From Ascaphus truei (taxonomy: Eukaryota > Chordata > Amphibia > Anura > Ascaphidae): a DNA stretch of 64,000 nt. Location of the stretch: the NCBI GenBank assembly GCA_036426205.1, contig CM071579.1, positions 20,464,891-20,528,890 on the forward strand, in the 5' to 3' direction. The translations under genes and the position numbers were made by a program. Each line of letters opens with the position of its first letter. Within the stretch, counting starts at the first letter, position 1. Below the pieces are notes generated by a model, which worked only from the letters and a program-made list of their open reading frames with translations, made no database searches and was not told the DNA's origin. Shown piece after piece: positions 10,501-23,535 of the stretch.

Positions 10501-13440
10501 CAGCCTACTGATACGGATACTGTCCCTCTATCTCTATAATCTAGTATATATCAGTGTAACACAGCCAACTGTATGTTATGTACGACATCTCATACTCTAT
10601 CAGATCGATCAGTGTAAACAAGCTACTTGTACTTGTACAAATATCTCTATATCTGTAATCTATCAGTGTAGCCCACAGCCACTGAATGTACTGTTCACAT
10701 GCTATCTCATATCTTGTCTATCTATCAGTGTGCACACCTACTTTACTGTACTGTACACACATCTCTATATCTGTGTATTCTATCAGTGTTAACACCCTAC
10801 TGCACACTGTAACATCTAATCTCTATATCTCTATATCTTCAGTGTAACACACCTACTGCATGTACCACATCATTAGCTCTATATCTTATATCTATCATGT
10901 TAACACAGCCTACTGTACGTACATCTATTATCTCTATCTTATCGTAGTAACTAGCCTACTGTATGGAACACATCAATCTCTATGCTGTATACTTCCGTGA
11001 AACTACCAGCCTACTGTACTGTAACAGCTCAATCTCGATATCCTGTATATCGTAGTCAGTGTAACGACACAAACCTTGCGACTGTACTGACAGCAATGAT
11101 CTCTATAATCTTATTGACTAAGTGTAACACAGGCCTATCTGTACTGTACACATCTATCTCATATCTGTTTATATCTATCAGTGGTGTAACAGACCTACTT
11201 AACTGTACACATCTATCTCTATACTGATATATCTATTAGTTTAACCCAGCCTACGCTGTACGTGTCACAATCTCTCTATATCGTATATCTTATAGTGTAA
11301 CCAGCCTAACTTACGTACAGCTCTTCCTATATCCGTATGCATCATTATGGGTAAAACAGCCTCACTTACTGTACACATCTCGTCTACTGAAATATCTGTT
11401 CTGAACGTGGATCTAAGCTGTACACAGCCTCTAGCTGCGTGTGAGCCGGTGGCAGTAGTCTTATCTGGCTTTATAATCTATCCTTGTAACACAGCACTAC
11501 TGTACTGTACTGTCAAATCTATCTCTAGATCTGTATAGTATCAGTGTAACACAGCCTACTGTACTACTGTACTGTACACATCTCTATATCTTTATATAGT
11601 ATCCATGTAACACAGCTCTAACTGACTGTACAACATCTATCTCTATCTGTATTATCTTAGTGTACACAAGCCTACTGTACTGTACACATCTACTCTCGTA
11701 TTCTGTAATATCTATCAGTGTAGCACAGACCTCCTGTACTGTACTGAAACACTCTATCCTCTATATGTGTATTCTATCAGTGTAACACAGCCTACTGTAC
11801 TGTACTGTACACATCTCTATATCTCTATATCTCTATATATATCAGTGTAACACAGCCTACTGCACTGGTACACATCTGTATCTCAATCTATATGCTATCA
11901 TTAACACAGCCTACTGTACTGTACTGTACCCAAATCCATATCTCTTGTGATATCTATACAGTGTAATCAACACATGACAGTTACTACACTCTATCTCTAT
12001 ATCTGTAGTATCTATCAGTGTAAACAGCCATACTGTACTGTAAACTGTACACATCTCTATATCCTCTATATATATCTTGTAAACAGCCTACTGTATTGTA
12101 CCTCTATCTCTGATCTTGTATATTCTATCGAGTGATAAGCACATCCGCCTACTGGTACTGGTCACATCTATCTCATAGATCATTTATCTACATGTAGACA
12201 CGCCCTAATGTACTGTACTGTAAGCATCTCTATACTTAGTATCTATCAGTGTAACACAGCCCTACTGTACTGTACACATCTATCTCATATCTTTATATCG
12301 ATCTAGTGTTTAACACAGACCTGACGTCCTGTCTGACACATTACTCTCTATCTGTATATCTATCAGTGTACACAGCCTACGTACTGTACTGTACACATCT
12401 ACTCTATTGTATATCTAATCATTGTAAACAAGCCTACTGTACTGTACACATCTATCTCTATATCTGTATACTAGTCAGTGTTAACACGCCTACTGACTGT
12501 ACTGTACACATCTATCTCTACGCTAGACTATTCTCGTGTAACGCCCTACTGTACTGTACACATCTATCTCTATCTGTATATCTATCATTTAGACCCGAGC
12601 CTACTGTAACTGTACGACATTATCTATCTGTATATCTATCAGTGTAACACAGCCTCTGTACTGTCTGTACTTGTATCACCATCTCTATATCTCGTAATAT
12701 ATAATCAGTTGTAACAACAGCGCTACTGTATTGTACAAACATCTATACTATCTGTAATCTATCAGTAAACACAGGCCTCACTGGTCTGTCTGTACACATC
12801 TTCTCGTATATCTGTAATTCTATCAGTGGTAACACAGCCTACTGTACTGTACACTCGTATCTCTAGCTGTATATCTCATCAGTGTATACACAGCCTACTG
12901 TTACGTACTGTACTGTACACATCTCTATATCTCTATATCTAGCAGTGTATCACAGCCTCTGGTACTGACACATCTATACTCTATCTGTATATCTATCATG
13001 TAACACATGCCTACTGTACATGGACTGTACGTCTACCCTCTAGAATCTGTTATCTTATCATTGTACACAGCCTACTGTCCGGTACTGTATACAAATCTAT
13101 GCTTATATCTTTAATCGATCAGTGTAACACACGCCTAACTGTCCGTACACAATCTGGATCTCTATATCTGTATATCATCAGTGATAACACAGCCTCCTGT
13201 ACTGTCTGTACGTACACATCTATCTCTATAGCTGTATTCTCCTACAGTGTAACAACACACCAAAAAGGCCATACTGTACTGTCTTACCTGTACACATCTA
13301 TCTCTATATCTGTCTATCTATCAGTGTAACACACACCGCTTGTACTGTTTACACATCTATCCATATTCTGTTAATATCAGTGTACCATCCTACTTTCTGT
13401 CACACATCATATCCACGTCCTGTATGTCTTCTGTTCATCT
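7551..13440. repeat. 5.9-kb minisatellite in the mybpc3 C10 intron, about 50 bp unit
   Basis: The unit contains GTAACACAGCCTACTGTACT, GTACACATCTATCTCTATAT and CTGTATATCTATCA, with one to three GTACT blocks per copy. Copies are clean up to about 9.5 kb, then carry many random single-base indels and substitutions. That pattern looks like unpolished read error more than evolutionary drift. The array fills the intron between the two C10 exons. Confidence 0.93.
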
Positions 13441-13509
13441 GCATCATCTAGCTGTATATCTAATGTATCCTCCTATAGTCATAATAGGTACCTACTCGTC
13501 TATTTCTAT

Positions 13510-13640
13510 CTATTGTCTCTGTGTGTGGGTGTTTATTTTCTAGTACTGTGTGTGTGTTGTTGTCTGTCTGTGTGTTTGTGTGTTTGTGTTTTCTAGTATT
13601 GCTTGTGTGCTGTTGTACTGGTGTGTGTGGTTGTATCTCG
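13510..13640. repeat. TGTG-rich simple repeat
   Basis: Irregular TGTGTG/TGTCTG sequence just downstream (in mybpc3 orientation) of the C10 first-half exon. No unit structure is maintained. Confidence 0.6.
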
Positions 13641-13661
13641 CAGTGTAAATACGAACTGTAC

Positions 13662-13790
13662 CTTTGGCGTGCCCCGCAAGCGAACAGCTGCAGGGTGGGC
13701 CATTGTACCATGCGATGACAGAGCGCTCACAAGGGGGTGAGTAAAACTACTTCGGGCCTCGTCAAACTCACACCGCTCCATTGTAACTAA
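13662..13790 (-). CDS. mybpc3: Myosin-binding protein C, C10 Ig domain, first half (exon, with indels)
   Basis: The minus strand after a C-run plus CAG acceptor gives a linker, then EFDEA, SFTHPLVS, and finally RGTPK before a GTACAG donor. This parallels the human MYBPC3 segment that links C9 to C10 (DFSEAPSFTQPLV ... VRGSPK). The frame is broken at least twice: a stop precedes EFDEA in one frame, and the middle of the exon shifts frame. I attribute this to read error, because both splice sites and the flanking residues are good. It joins in phase to the exon at 7344-7530 (RGTPK then PKVFW). Confidence 0.75.
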
Positions 13791-13854
13791 CTGGGGGGTT
13801 TGTAGTGTGCTGCCTAATACACAGGTACAGAGATTTGTCAAACTAACCTTATCC

Positions 13855-14932
13855 ACACACACACACACCCCCCCCGTTACGACAGCCCAACACACAATGC
13901 CCCGTTACGACACAATATACCCGTACAGTACAAACACGACCCACACCCTACAGACACCCTCGACCCTTTAACCATATCCCAACAAGGCCCGTTCCATACC
14001 ACACACAAACACCTTTCCTACACACATATCCCCTTTCCTAACACACCACCCTCCCCCACTTTACCTAAGATCCCCCGTACCCGCCGCCGTTCATACCACA
14101 GGATATACCCCTTTAGCATACCACACAAGACAAACATGTAGTACCCCTTACCGATCCAACACATCCTGATAACGCCGTTCCAACTCTCAGCCGATATACC
14201 TTACGACACACACACACCCGTTACAGACACACACACCCCGTTACAGACACACAACACCCGTTACAGACACACACACACACCCGTTACGACCCACATATAC
14301 CCGGATTACAGACACACACACCACTACCCGTTATACACAACACGGGCCACACACACAACAACCGACATCCGTTAGACACCACCAAAAACAAGGCACACCC
14401 ACCCCTTTACAGACACCCACACACGCCCCTTTACATTACACACATATACCCGTTAGCCACCACAACCCTTTACAGATACAACACCACACACCCTGGTGTA
14501 CAGACACACATATACCCGTTACAGACACCCACCCACACCCGTTAACACACCACACAACCCGTTGTACAGACACACACACACACACCCCGTTACAGACACA
14601 CACACCCGTTACAGACACAACCAACACACCTGTACAGACACACAACACACCACCGCACCCAGTACCAGCCCCCACCCCTTAAGACCAGACACACACACAC
14701 ACCCTTTTCCCATACAACAAAAGACCCAGTCACACACCCTTCCAGACACACCAGCACCACCCCGTACAGACCTGCACACACCCACCCGTTTACAGACACA
14801 CCACACCAGCACCCGTTACGAACACACACAACACAGGCACACCACACCATCCCCGCAGACATCACACACACCTCCCCCTTACGACATGCACACGGTTACA
14901 CATATCTGATACATACACTTTTGCACCTACAG

Positions 14933-14969
<37 letters not shown>

Positions 14970-14995
14970 ACACACACACACACACACACAATCAC
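13855..14995. repeat. CA-rich minisatellite, unit ACACACACCCCGTTACAG
   Basis: Irregular copies of ACACACACCCCGTTACAGAC, most carrying errors, end in a (CA)n run at about 14935-14990. Open frames of 60-137 codons here are Thr/His/Pro repeat translation. Confidence 0.85.
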
Positions 14996-15204
14996 ATACA
15001 CCTACACTCACAGATAAACACTTCCTAAGATACCACCCTTATACACACAGAGTCTAGACCCGCACACCTAAACACAGCCCTACACTAACAACCACTGATA
15101 ATCAGGGAGTTTAGTATAGTACACATTCCCAAAGTGCGGGGAAACAGTTTTCAGGCGACAGAGAATCCGGCCTGTGCCGCCAGCACAAACACGACAACCT
15201 ATGT

Positions 15205-18200
15205 CCTTCAACAGCGCAGGTCTCCTCTGTGGAAGAGATACCCAGTGCAGGTCTCCTCTGGACACGAGATGACACATTGCTGGTCTCCTCTGGACAGAGA
15301 TCCCAGTGCATGTCCTCCCTAGGACGAGAGATACACAGTCATGGTCTCCTCTAGGACTAGATCTACGTGCAGGTCTCCTCTGGACAGAGGATACACAGTG
15401 CAGTGTCCCTCTAGGACATCGAGATCACATGCATGGTCTCCTCTGGTACAGAGATACACAGTGGCTGTCTCCCTGGGACGATGATACACCGTGCATGTCT
15501 CCTTCTAGGACAGAGATACACACAGTTCAGTCTCCTCTGGTACAGAGATACGCCATGCAGGTTCTCCTCCTAGGACCGAGATACACAGTGCAGGTCTCCT
15601 CAGGACGAGATTCACAGTCCGTCTCCTCTAGGACAGAGATACACAGGGCAGGTCTCTCCTCAGGACAGAGAACCAGTGCAGCTCCTGGTACAGAGATACA
15701 CAGTCCTCCTCTGCATGAGAATACACAGTGCATGTCTCCTCTAGGACAGATACACAGTGCAGGTCTCCTCTATGACAGAGAGTACCCCGGCCAAGGTCTC
15801 CTCTAGGACGAGATATACAACTGGCAGGTCTCCTCTGGGACAGAGATACACAGTGCAGGTCTCCTCTATAGGCCGACAGAGATACACAGTGGCAGGTCTC
15901 CTCTAGGACAGAGAGCACACAGTGCAGGTCTCCTCTAGGACAGAGAATACCACAGGTACCCTCTAGGACAGAGATACCAGTGCAGAGTCTCCCTAGGACA
16001 GAAGATACCAGGGCAGGTCCTCCTCTAGGACAGAGACTCTACAGGCAGGTCTCCTCTATGACAGAGATACACGTGCAGGTCTCCTCTAGCATTGGACAGA
16101 GATACACAGTGCAGTCTCCTGGTAGGACAAGAGATACAACAAGGGCAGGTCTCCTCTAGAGACGAGATACACAGGCAGGTTCTCCTCTAGGACAGAGATA
16201 CAGTGCAGGTCTCCTTAGGAACAGAGATACAAGTCATAGTTACCTCTGGACAGAGATACACATGCGGTCTCCTCTAGGACAGAGATACACAGTGAGCAGG
16301 TCCTCTAGGAGGACAGAGATACAAACACAGTGCAGGTCTCCTCTGGGACAGGATACACAGTGCAGGTCTCCTCTGGGACAGAGATACCAGTGCAGTCTCC
16401 TCTAGGACGATACTAAGAGCAGGTCCCATCTAGACATAGATCACAGCAGTCTCCCTGGGACAGGCCCGTGGCAGTTCTTAACAAAGTGCACCGTCACAGG
16501 TCTTCCTCTGTGGACGAGATACACACCTGGCAGGTCTCTCTCTAGGACGAGATACACAGTGCGAGTCTCCTGGCTAGCAAGAGATACACAGTGCAGCGTC
16601 TCCTCTGGACAGCAGATAACACATGCAGGTCTCCTCTTGGAAGACAGAGATCACACAGTGCAGGTCCTCGGAGAGATAACAATGCAGGTCCTCCTCTGGG
16701 ACAGAGATACACATGCAGGTCTCCTCTACAGACAGCAGTAACACACAGTGCATGGTCTCCTCTGGGACAGATATTACCAGTGCAGGTCTCCTCCTCTAGG
16801 ACAGAGATACACAGTGCAGGTCTCCTCTAGGACAAGATCACAGGCAGGTCTCCTCTACTAGAGATACACAGGCAGGTCTCTCCTCGGACAGAGATACACA
16901 GTGCAGAGTCCTCCTCTAGGACAGAGACAGTCAGTCTCCCTAGGACCGAGATACACAGTGCAGGTCCCCGCTAGGACAGAGATAACACTGCAGGTCTCTC
17001 TAACAGAGATTACCAGGGCAAGGTCTCCTCTAGGACAGAGATACACAGTGCAGTTCTCCTGGACGTCCGCGGGCAAGAGATACACAGGCAATTTCCTCCT
17101 CTGGGACAGAGATACACAGTGCAGGTCTCACTCTAGTACAGAACACATTGCAGTCTCCTCTAGGCGAGATAATAGCATCTAGGCAGTAACAGGGCTCCTA
17201 GGACAGAGTACAAGAGGTCACATGCAGAGTTCCGCAGGTCTCCTCTGACAGAGGATACCCAGTGGCAGGTCTTCTAGGACAGAGCATACACAGGTGGCAG
17301 GTCTCCTCTAGACAGTGTACAAGGCAGGTCTCCTGACAGTACAAGTGAAGGACTTAGAAGAGTACGCAGTGCAGGTCGCCTTCGTAGGAAGAGAAATACC
17401 AGGCAGTCTCCCTAGGAAGAAGAGAACGCAGGGCAGGTTCCGCTAGGACAGAGATACACAGTGCAGGATCTTCCTCGTCAGGACAGAGATGACAAAGGCA
17501 GTGTCTCCTCGTGGACAGAGATACAAAAGGACGGTCTCCTCTAGGACAGAGATACACAGGTCTCACAGCAGAGTACCAGTCTCTCTGTAGGACAGGATCA
17601 GGGTCACGCAAGTTCCTCTGGGACAGAGATACACATAGGCAGGTCTCCTACTGGGAAGAGAGACACGTTGCAGGTCTCCTCGAACAGAGATACAAGTGCA
17701 GGTCTCATCTAGGACAGAGATGACACAGTGCAGGTCTCCTCTGGGACAGGTATCAAGTGATGGGTCTCCTCTAGGACAGAGATAGCACAGTGAAGGTCTC
17801 CTCTAGGACACGAGATACACAGTGCCAGGTCTCCTCGGGACAGAGATACACCGTGCAGGTCTCCTCTAGGACAGAGATACACAGTGCAGTCTCCTCTGGG
17901 ACAGAGATACACATCTGGACAGAGTAACATCAGCGGTTTCTTCAGACAGAGATACACAGTGCAGGTTCCTGAGGACAGAGATACACAGTGCAGGTTCCTC
18001 TAGGACAGAAAAAGTAGTACGAACAGACGCAGGGACACTCCTCCTCCCCCCCCTCCCTTCACTCCTCCCCCCCCCGGCCTCCCGCCACAGTACCCGTGCC
18101 ACCCCCCACTTGTCCCACCCGCACATCTCGCATTCCCCCGCATTCTCTAGGACCAGATATACACAGTGCAGGTCTCCTCTAGACAGAGAAGCACAGTGAG

Positions 18201-18555
18201 GTCTCCTCAGGACAATAAGCACAGTACAGGTCAGCTCTGGACAATACCTCTGGGACAGGAGACAGCGCAGGTCTCCTTGGACAGAGATCAAGTTTGCAGG
18301 TCTCTCTAACAGAGATACACCATGCAGGTCTCCGCGGACAGGATCCAGTGCAGGTTATCCTTAGGACAGAGATACAAAGTCGTAGTGGTCTCCTCTAGAG
18401 ACAGAGATTAAACCAGTGCAGGTCGCCTCTAGGACAAGATACCAGTTGGTCTCCTCTGGGACAGAGATACAAAACAGTGCAGGTCTCCGCGGACAGGAGA
18501 TACACAGTGCAGGTCTCCTCTAGGACAGAGATACACAGTGCAGTCTCCTCTAGCC
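15205..18555. repeat. 3.3-kb minisatellite, about 31 bp unit, roughly 100 copies
   Basis: The unit is CAGGTCTCCTCTAGGACAGA followed by GATACACAGTG. Many copies have single-base losses. A C-rich interruption lies near 18037-18145. It lies in the intron between the C9 and C10 exons of mybpc3. Confidence 0.93.
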
Positions 18556-18985
18556 CAGGGATAGATACCAAGTTAGATCCACAAAGTTCATAATGAAGTT
18601 CTCCCATTTAATGTGTAGCATGTACATAAATTTGAGATTGTGGCAAAAAAAGGAGGTTCTACTAAGATGGTGCATAAGACATATAGGGGAACGACTCAAA
18701 AAGGACCCTAATATGGGCAGAGTGATGGAGAAGGGAGGGGGCAAATGATGGAAGATTTCAAATTACTAGATAAAGGATTCATACAAGTACAGGAAGGAAG
18801 GCAGATTTCAAGACATACAAGTAGTAACTAGAGCAGGAAGCCGAGACAATGTGAGGAAGTAGTTCATTATGGGACATGGGGTGCATTCACGGAACAGCCT
18901 CCCAGAAGGGGTGGTAGGTGGTAATATAGTAGTCATGCTTGGGATAGGCAGAAAGCTAGCCCAACATGAAAAAACCTGAGGCTTT
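18556..18985 (+). mobile_element. Degenerate 3' end of a CR1/L2-group LINE
   Basis: Plus-strand translation around 18855-18935 gives RNSLPEGVV followed by a short hydrophobic run. This matches the C-terminal WNSLP-VV motif found near the end of CR1/L2-group ORF2 proteins. Frames are broken and no catalytic domain remains. Edges are approximate. Confidence 0.5.
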
Positions 18986-19329
18986 TACAGACAGATTGGA
19001 AGACAGGCCAAGTGGCTCTCAACTCCCGTCAAGGCTATGTTTAGCACACAGCGTCGTACACACAGACGTACTGTACACATCATTACTGACCCCGAACTAA
19101 TACACCATGTTAAGGAAACGGGCCCCTTTATTTTTTGGTCAATCTTGCAGAAAAATCCACTGAAGATCAAATGCTGCAATGCGTGGGTCTGTTCAGGAGA
19201 TTTTTAAATTAACCTTTTGATAATCTTAATAAATATTCTTGGCCTTGGTGATGGCGTGATGACCCTATTCAAGCGCATAGGTTACGCGTGGTGTGTTTAG
19301 CAAGAAGATTCAGGCGTCTAACAAGCGCT
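18986..19329. other. Non-coding stretch, nothing recognisable
   Basis: Mixed sequence between a LINE remnant and a duplicated block. No exon or tandem repeat was seen. Confidence 0.35.
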
Positions 19330-19830
19330 TGAGAGCAGAGCAGGCTCTATTGTTTCCTGATAAAGGCGGTCGCCGGCCGGACTCATGACTTCTCCATGTT
19401 GGGGCTTTATTTTGTTAACATAATAGGACACGGTGTGTAATATTGTCATGTGTTGTGTTACTCTGAGGTTGCATTACCTAATTTTAGACGCCTCTAAGGA
19501 ACAGATGATTGTTATTATGGTTCCTGATATTGAACACCATAGGAATTCAAAGAGGTTGTATTCTTTTAAAACAACCACACCCCACACACCCACACCCAGC
19601 ACACACACACCACACACACACACCAACACACCACACACACACACACACCACCACATCCTACAAAACCACACCCAACACACAACCCACATAATCTTAGTGT
19701 TTCAGATTAGAGTTTAACACATTTACGAGCTATGAAGGAAAAACTCTTATTTCTCATTTAATGAACATGCACCTCCCGCAGCGTATCTGGTACTTACTGA
19801 CACAATACAGGGACATCAATTTAGTTAACA
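19330..19830 (+). repeat. Dispersed repeat, partial direct copy of 30850-31560
   Basis: TTTCCTGATAAAGGCGGTCG near 19352 and the stretch with CACCTCCCGCAGCGTATCTG near 19771 both recur in the same orientation and order near 30860 and 31509. The middle differs: here it holds unrelated sequence plus a CA-rich tract (19573-19690), there a GC-rich insert. Probably a transposon family, not identified. Confidence 0.6.
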
Positions 19831-20197
19831 TTGTGCTTCGTTTATAGTGTTAATCTACACAACAGACCTACAATTGTGCATATTTGCATGGGGATTGGGC
19901 GAGAGAAATATATAAGATATGATGAAAAACAAGAGGGGTCCCTTTTGTTCCTGAACACAGTGGTACAAAGAGTTAAACACGCCACCTGCATGTACGACCA
20001 AACACACATCTCTACTAAACATGGAGCCTTATAAACACACCCAGATGTACACACAGTGTAAACAATGATGTGTATGTGTAGACTAGATGGCAAACAACAT
20101 GTTTAGACAATGTAAACTGAACACACATTTGTAACACTGTGTCAGTGGGCCATAGATCTTAGTTACTCTGTCAGTCACCCTTCCCTCGGAGGGACAT

Positions 20198-20620
20198 GTA
20201 ACCGTTGCCCACTTACCCGCACACCGACACACATACTCACATACCTTCAGAGACACACACATCCATGCACCCCAACACACATCACACGTATGTACCTACA
20301 CACACACACACCCCTACCTGCACATTGACACGTACCTGCACATTCTCTCTCTCACACACACCCACACACGTGCAGTACCTGCACAAACACACACACACAC
20401 ACACGTGCAGTACCTGCACACTCAGACACACATATGTATACATACACACACACACACACACACCTGCACATTGACATGTACCTGCAAACATACATACCTT
20501 CACATTCTCACACACACACACACATGCAGTACCTGCACACTCAAGCACACATATGTATTTGCACACACACACACGTACAGTACCTGCACACTCAGGCACA
20601 CATGTACCTGCACACACATT
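20198..20620. repeat. CA-rich minisatellite with CACACCTGCACA units
   Basis: Units combine (CA)n with GTACCTGCACA and ACATATGTAT blocks. It starts beside the splice donor of the C9 second-half exon, on its intronic side. Confidence 0.85.
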
Positions 20621-20625
20621 ATTAC

Positions 20626-20785
20626 CGGCTTTCTGGATGTACGCGCTCTTCTTTGAAGTCCCAGGGGCTTCGCTCAGGCCGCACATGTTCTCGCTGAACA
20701 CTCGGAAGAAATACTCGTTACCCATGATCAGATCAGACACCACGGTGTTTGTTCTTCGGTAATGTTCATACACCGTGAACCATTC
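20626..20785 (-). CDS. mybpc3: Myosin-binding protein C, C9 FnIII domain, second half (exon)
   Basis: This 160-bp exon with an intact frame lies between a TGTCACAG acceptor and a GTAATAATG donor. It encodes [12 protein letters not shown], then [20 protein letters not shown] and KKSAYIQKA, the second half of the FnIII domain that precedes C10. The tyrosine-rich [13 protein letters not shown] core is characteristic of MyBP-C proteins. It begins exactly where the exon at 22365-22497 ends (KADKKTM then EWFTV), but that exon reads on the other strand. Confidence 0.9.
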
Positions 20786-20904
20786 CTGTGACAAGAGGAG
20801 AGGCCCAGGGGTGTGGGAGTCACAAACATGCCCCAGCTCCGGGCGCTGCTTACCATCGTCCCCTCAATGTCCTGTTGAGCTCCCCGTACTTGGGGAGGGT
20901 GAGA

Positions 20905-21085
20905 ATTTAACTCATGCCAGACTGGCAGCAGCTTGTTGTCACCTCGGGCAATGGTTCTTTATCGCTCTTGGACTCGGGCACCAAACATTAGATTGTAAAC
21001 TCGGGCAGAGATTAATTTAGCCGGCAATTTCTTTGTACAGCACTGTGTACACTGTCAGTACTATAAAGTCATGCAATATTGTTAC
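20905..21085 (+). mobile_element. 3' tail of an L2-like LINE or derived SINE
   Basis: TTAGATTGTAAACTCGGGCA is followed by TTTGTACAGCACTGTGTACA and a TATAAAGTCA ending. This is a tail that recurs, in another version, at 55190-55270. From memory such tails are common in amphibian L2-type elements. No coding remnant. Confidence 0.5.
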
Positions 21086-21129
21086 TCAAAAGTCGCTATA
21101 GGGGAATCCATTGCAAACCTGCAGGAATC

Positions 21130-21269
21130 GCTGCACTGGAGGAGGAGGGGATTAGATGCAGTGGAGGAAGGAGGGGATTAGATGCAGTGGAGGAAGGAGG
21201 GGATTAGATACACTGGAGGAGGAGGGGATTAGATGCAGTGGAGGGAGGAGGGGATTAGTTGCAATGGAG
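21130..21269. repeat. Minisatellite of GAGGGGATTAGATGCAGTGG units, purine-rich orientation
   Basis: Five copies of a 23-25 bp unit. The same unit fills 22560-23370 in reverse complement. The opposite orientation of the two blocks is part of the evidence that 21270-23370 is flipped. It lies in the C9 intron of mybpc3. Confidence 0.9.
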
Positions 21270-21276
21270 CATCAAT

Positions 21277-22190
21277 TAACAGGGAGTCCCCTAAACAAGG
21301 GAAGGAACCCACATACATACAGGGAGTCCCCTAAACCAAGGGAGGAACCAATACATTAACAGTGGTCCCTAAACAAGGGAAGGAACCCACATACATGACG
21401 GTGAGTAAGAAGGAGGAAACAAGGAAGGAACCTCACACAAACATTAACCGTAAGGTCCCTAAACAAGGGAAGAACCCCAACACATACTAACAGGAGGGTC
21501 CTAAACACGGGAGAGTAGCGCCCACATACAGTAAAGGAGTCCCTACAGGAAAAGCCCCCACATACATAACAGTAGTCCTAACACCAGGGAAGGAACCCAC
21601 ATACGGAATACATGATTCCCTAAACAAGGACGAACCACAAACAGGTTTAGATACAGGAAACGGTCCCTAACATGGGAAACCCACACTACAGTAACAGGGA
21701 TCTCCCTAAACAAGGGAAGGAACCCACATACAGTAACAGGGAGTCCCTAAACAAGAAGGAACCCACATACGGTAACAGAGTCCCTAAACAGGGAAGGAAC
21801 CCACATACTAACAGGGAGTCCCTAAACAAGGAAGGAACCCACATACGGTAACAGGGTCCCTAAACAAGAAGGAACCCCACATACAGTAACAGGGAGTCCC
21901 TAAACAAGGGAAGGAACCCCCTACAGTACGGATCCCCTAAACAGGAAGAACCCACATACAACGTAGTCCCTAACAAAGGACAGGAAACCCACATACATGA
22001 ACAGGGAGTCCCTAAACGGGAAGGAACCCACATACAGTAACAGGGAGTCCCTAAACAAGGAGGGAACCCCACATACAGTAACAGGGAGTCCCTAAACGGG
22101 AAGGAACCCCATAGTAACAGGAAGTCCGAAACAAGGAAGGAACCCACACATAACAGTGAAGGATCCCTAAACAAGGGAAGAACCCCAAAC
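21277..22190. repeat. 40-bp minisatellite, short block next to C9 first-half exon
   Basis: The unit contains CAGGGAGTCCCTAAACAAGG and GAAGGAACCCACATACAGTA, the same as in the 6.3-kb block at 24340-30600 and in the same orientation. Many copies have indels. In gene terms it is the 3' end of the intron between C8 and C9. Confidence 0.93.
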
Positions 22191-22364
22191 ATTTAGAATA
22201 CCATAAACCGACAGAGGAGATCCCCAACACCGAGACCTCACAGAACACGGAAGGGAAAGGGGACCCCACTAATCAGGAACCCAAAGAAGACTCTCCTAGG
22301 ACAGGCCACCTCTGTTTTTGGAGGGTGGTGTCGGTGGGTCTAACTGGTTCTCTGATTTCAACAG

Positions 22365-22497
22365 CCCCACGCCCCTCAAAATTAAAGAGGTGGAAATATG
22401 GGGGTTCAACGTGGCCCTGGATGTGGCCCCCCCTAAGGACGATGGAAATACTGAGATTACCGGGTATACTGTCCAGAAAGCCGACAAAAAGACCATG
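22365..22497 (+). CDS. mybpc3: Myosin-binding protein C, C9 FnIII domain, first half (exon, strand reversed)
   Basis: This 133-bp exon lies between a TTTCAACAG acceptor and a GTGAGG donor on the plus strand. It encodes [20 protein letters not shown] then [14 protein letters not shown]. The WGFNVAL and KADKKTM segments are hallmarks of the MyBP-C C9 domain. The frame is intact. It must splice to [12 protein letters not shown], which is on the minus strand at 20785, so the two halves of one domain lie on opposite strands 1.6 kb apart. Position agrees with a minus-strand gene; orientation does not. See the finding on flipped blocks. Confidence 0.9.
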
Positions 22498-22559
22498 GTG
22501 AGGGCGAGGGATGGAAAAGGTGGGATGGGGGGGATAACGGAAAAGAAGAGTGAAAGGCC

Positions 22560-23370
22560 CAGTGCATCTAATCCCTTCCCCCCTCCAGTGGTATCTAATC
22601 CCTTCCCCCTCCAGTGCATCTACCCCCTCCAATGTATCTAATCCCCTCCCCCCTCCAGTGTATCTAATCCTCTCCCCCCTCCAGTGCATCTACCCCCTCC
22701 ACTGTATCTAATCCCATACCCCCTCCAGTGCATCTAATCCCTTCCCCCCTTCCAGTGCATCTAATTCCCTCCCCCCTCCAGTGCATCTAATCCCCTCCCC
22801 CCTCCAGTGCATCTAATCCCCTCCCCCCTCCAGTGCATCTAATCCCCTCCCTCCTCCAGTGCATCTAATCCCTTCCCCCCTTCCAGTGCATCTAATCCCC
22901 TCCCCCTCCTGCTCTACTCCCCCTCCCTCCTCAGTGCATCTAATTCCCTCCCCCCATCCAGTGTATCTTCCCCTCCCCCCTCCCAGTGCCTCTAATCCCT
23001 CCCCTCCTCCTTTATCATGCCCTCCCCCCCTCCAGTCATCTAATCCCCTCCCCCTCCTCCATGCATCTCCCCTCCCCCCTCCCCCCTCCCCGTGCATCTA
23101 ATCCCTACCCTCTTCCAGTCCTCTAATCCCTTCCCCCCTCCTGCACCTATCCCCTCCCCCCCCCCCTCCTGCAACTATCCCCTCCCCCCTCCTATCCTCT
23201 AATCCCTCTCGCCTCTCCCTTCCTCTCCTCCCCTCCCTCCTCCTTCCTCTATCCCCTCCCTCCTCCAGTGCATCTAATAGCCCTCCCCCCCTCCAGTGCC
23301 TCTAATCCCCTCCCCCTCCAGTGCATCTAATCCCCCCCCCCCCTCCAGTGCATCTAATCCCCTCCCCCCT
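22560..23370. repeat. Minisatellite of CCAGTGCATCTAATCCCCTC units, pyrimidine orientation
   Basis: About 30 copies of a 22-27 bp unit, CCAGTGCATCTAATCCCCTC plus a C-run, begin about 60 bases after the C9 first-half donor. It is the reverse complement of 21130-21269. The array stops abruptly where the 74-bp repeat begins. Confidence 0.92.
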
Positions 23371-23535
23371 AGTGATGAAAGTGTGTGCACGAGAAGGCTG
23401 TGCGTATGTATTTGTTATAATGCAGCGGTGCATATATACGGTATGTAGTGATGAAATGTGTGCACGAGAAGGCTGTGCGTATGTATTTGTTATAATGCAG
23501 CTGTGCATATATACGGTATGTAGTGATGAAATGTG
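23371..23535. repeat. 74-bp repeat, two copies
   Basis: The unit contains GTGTGCACGAGAAGGCTGTG, CGTATGTATTTGTTATAATG and CATATATACGGTATGTAGTG. Three further copies lie at 30603-30820 in reverse complement. The unit phase continues exactly if the two blocks are joined. Confidence 0.92.

Noticed and set aside
7551..13440. Possible CRISPR-like array (regular repeats of about 50 bp)
   Set aside because: There are no unique spacers between repeats, and the host is a vertebrate. It is a plain tandem minisatellite.
21130..23370. GGATTAG repeats as interstitial telomere sequence
   Set aside because: The unit is 22-25 bp and lacks TTAGGG periodicity, so it is an ordinary minisatellite.
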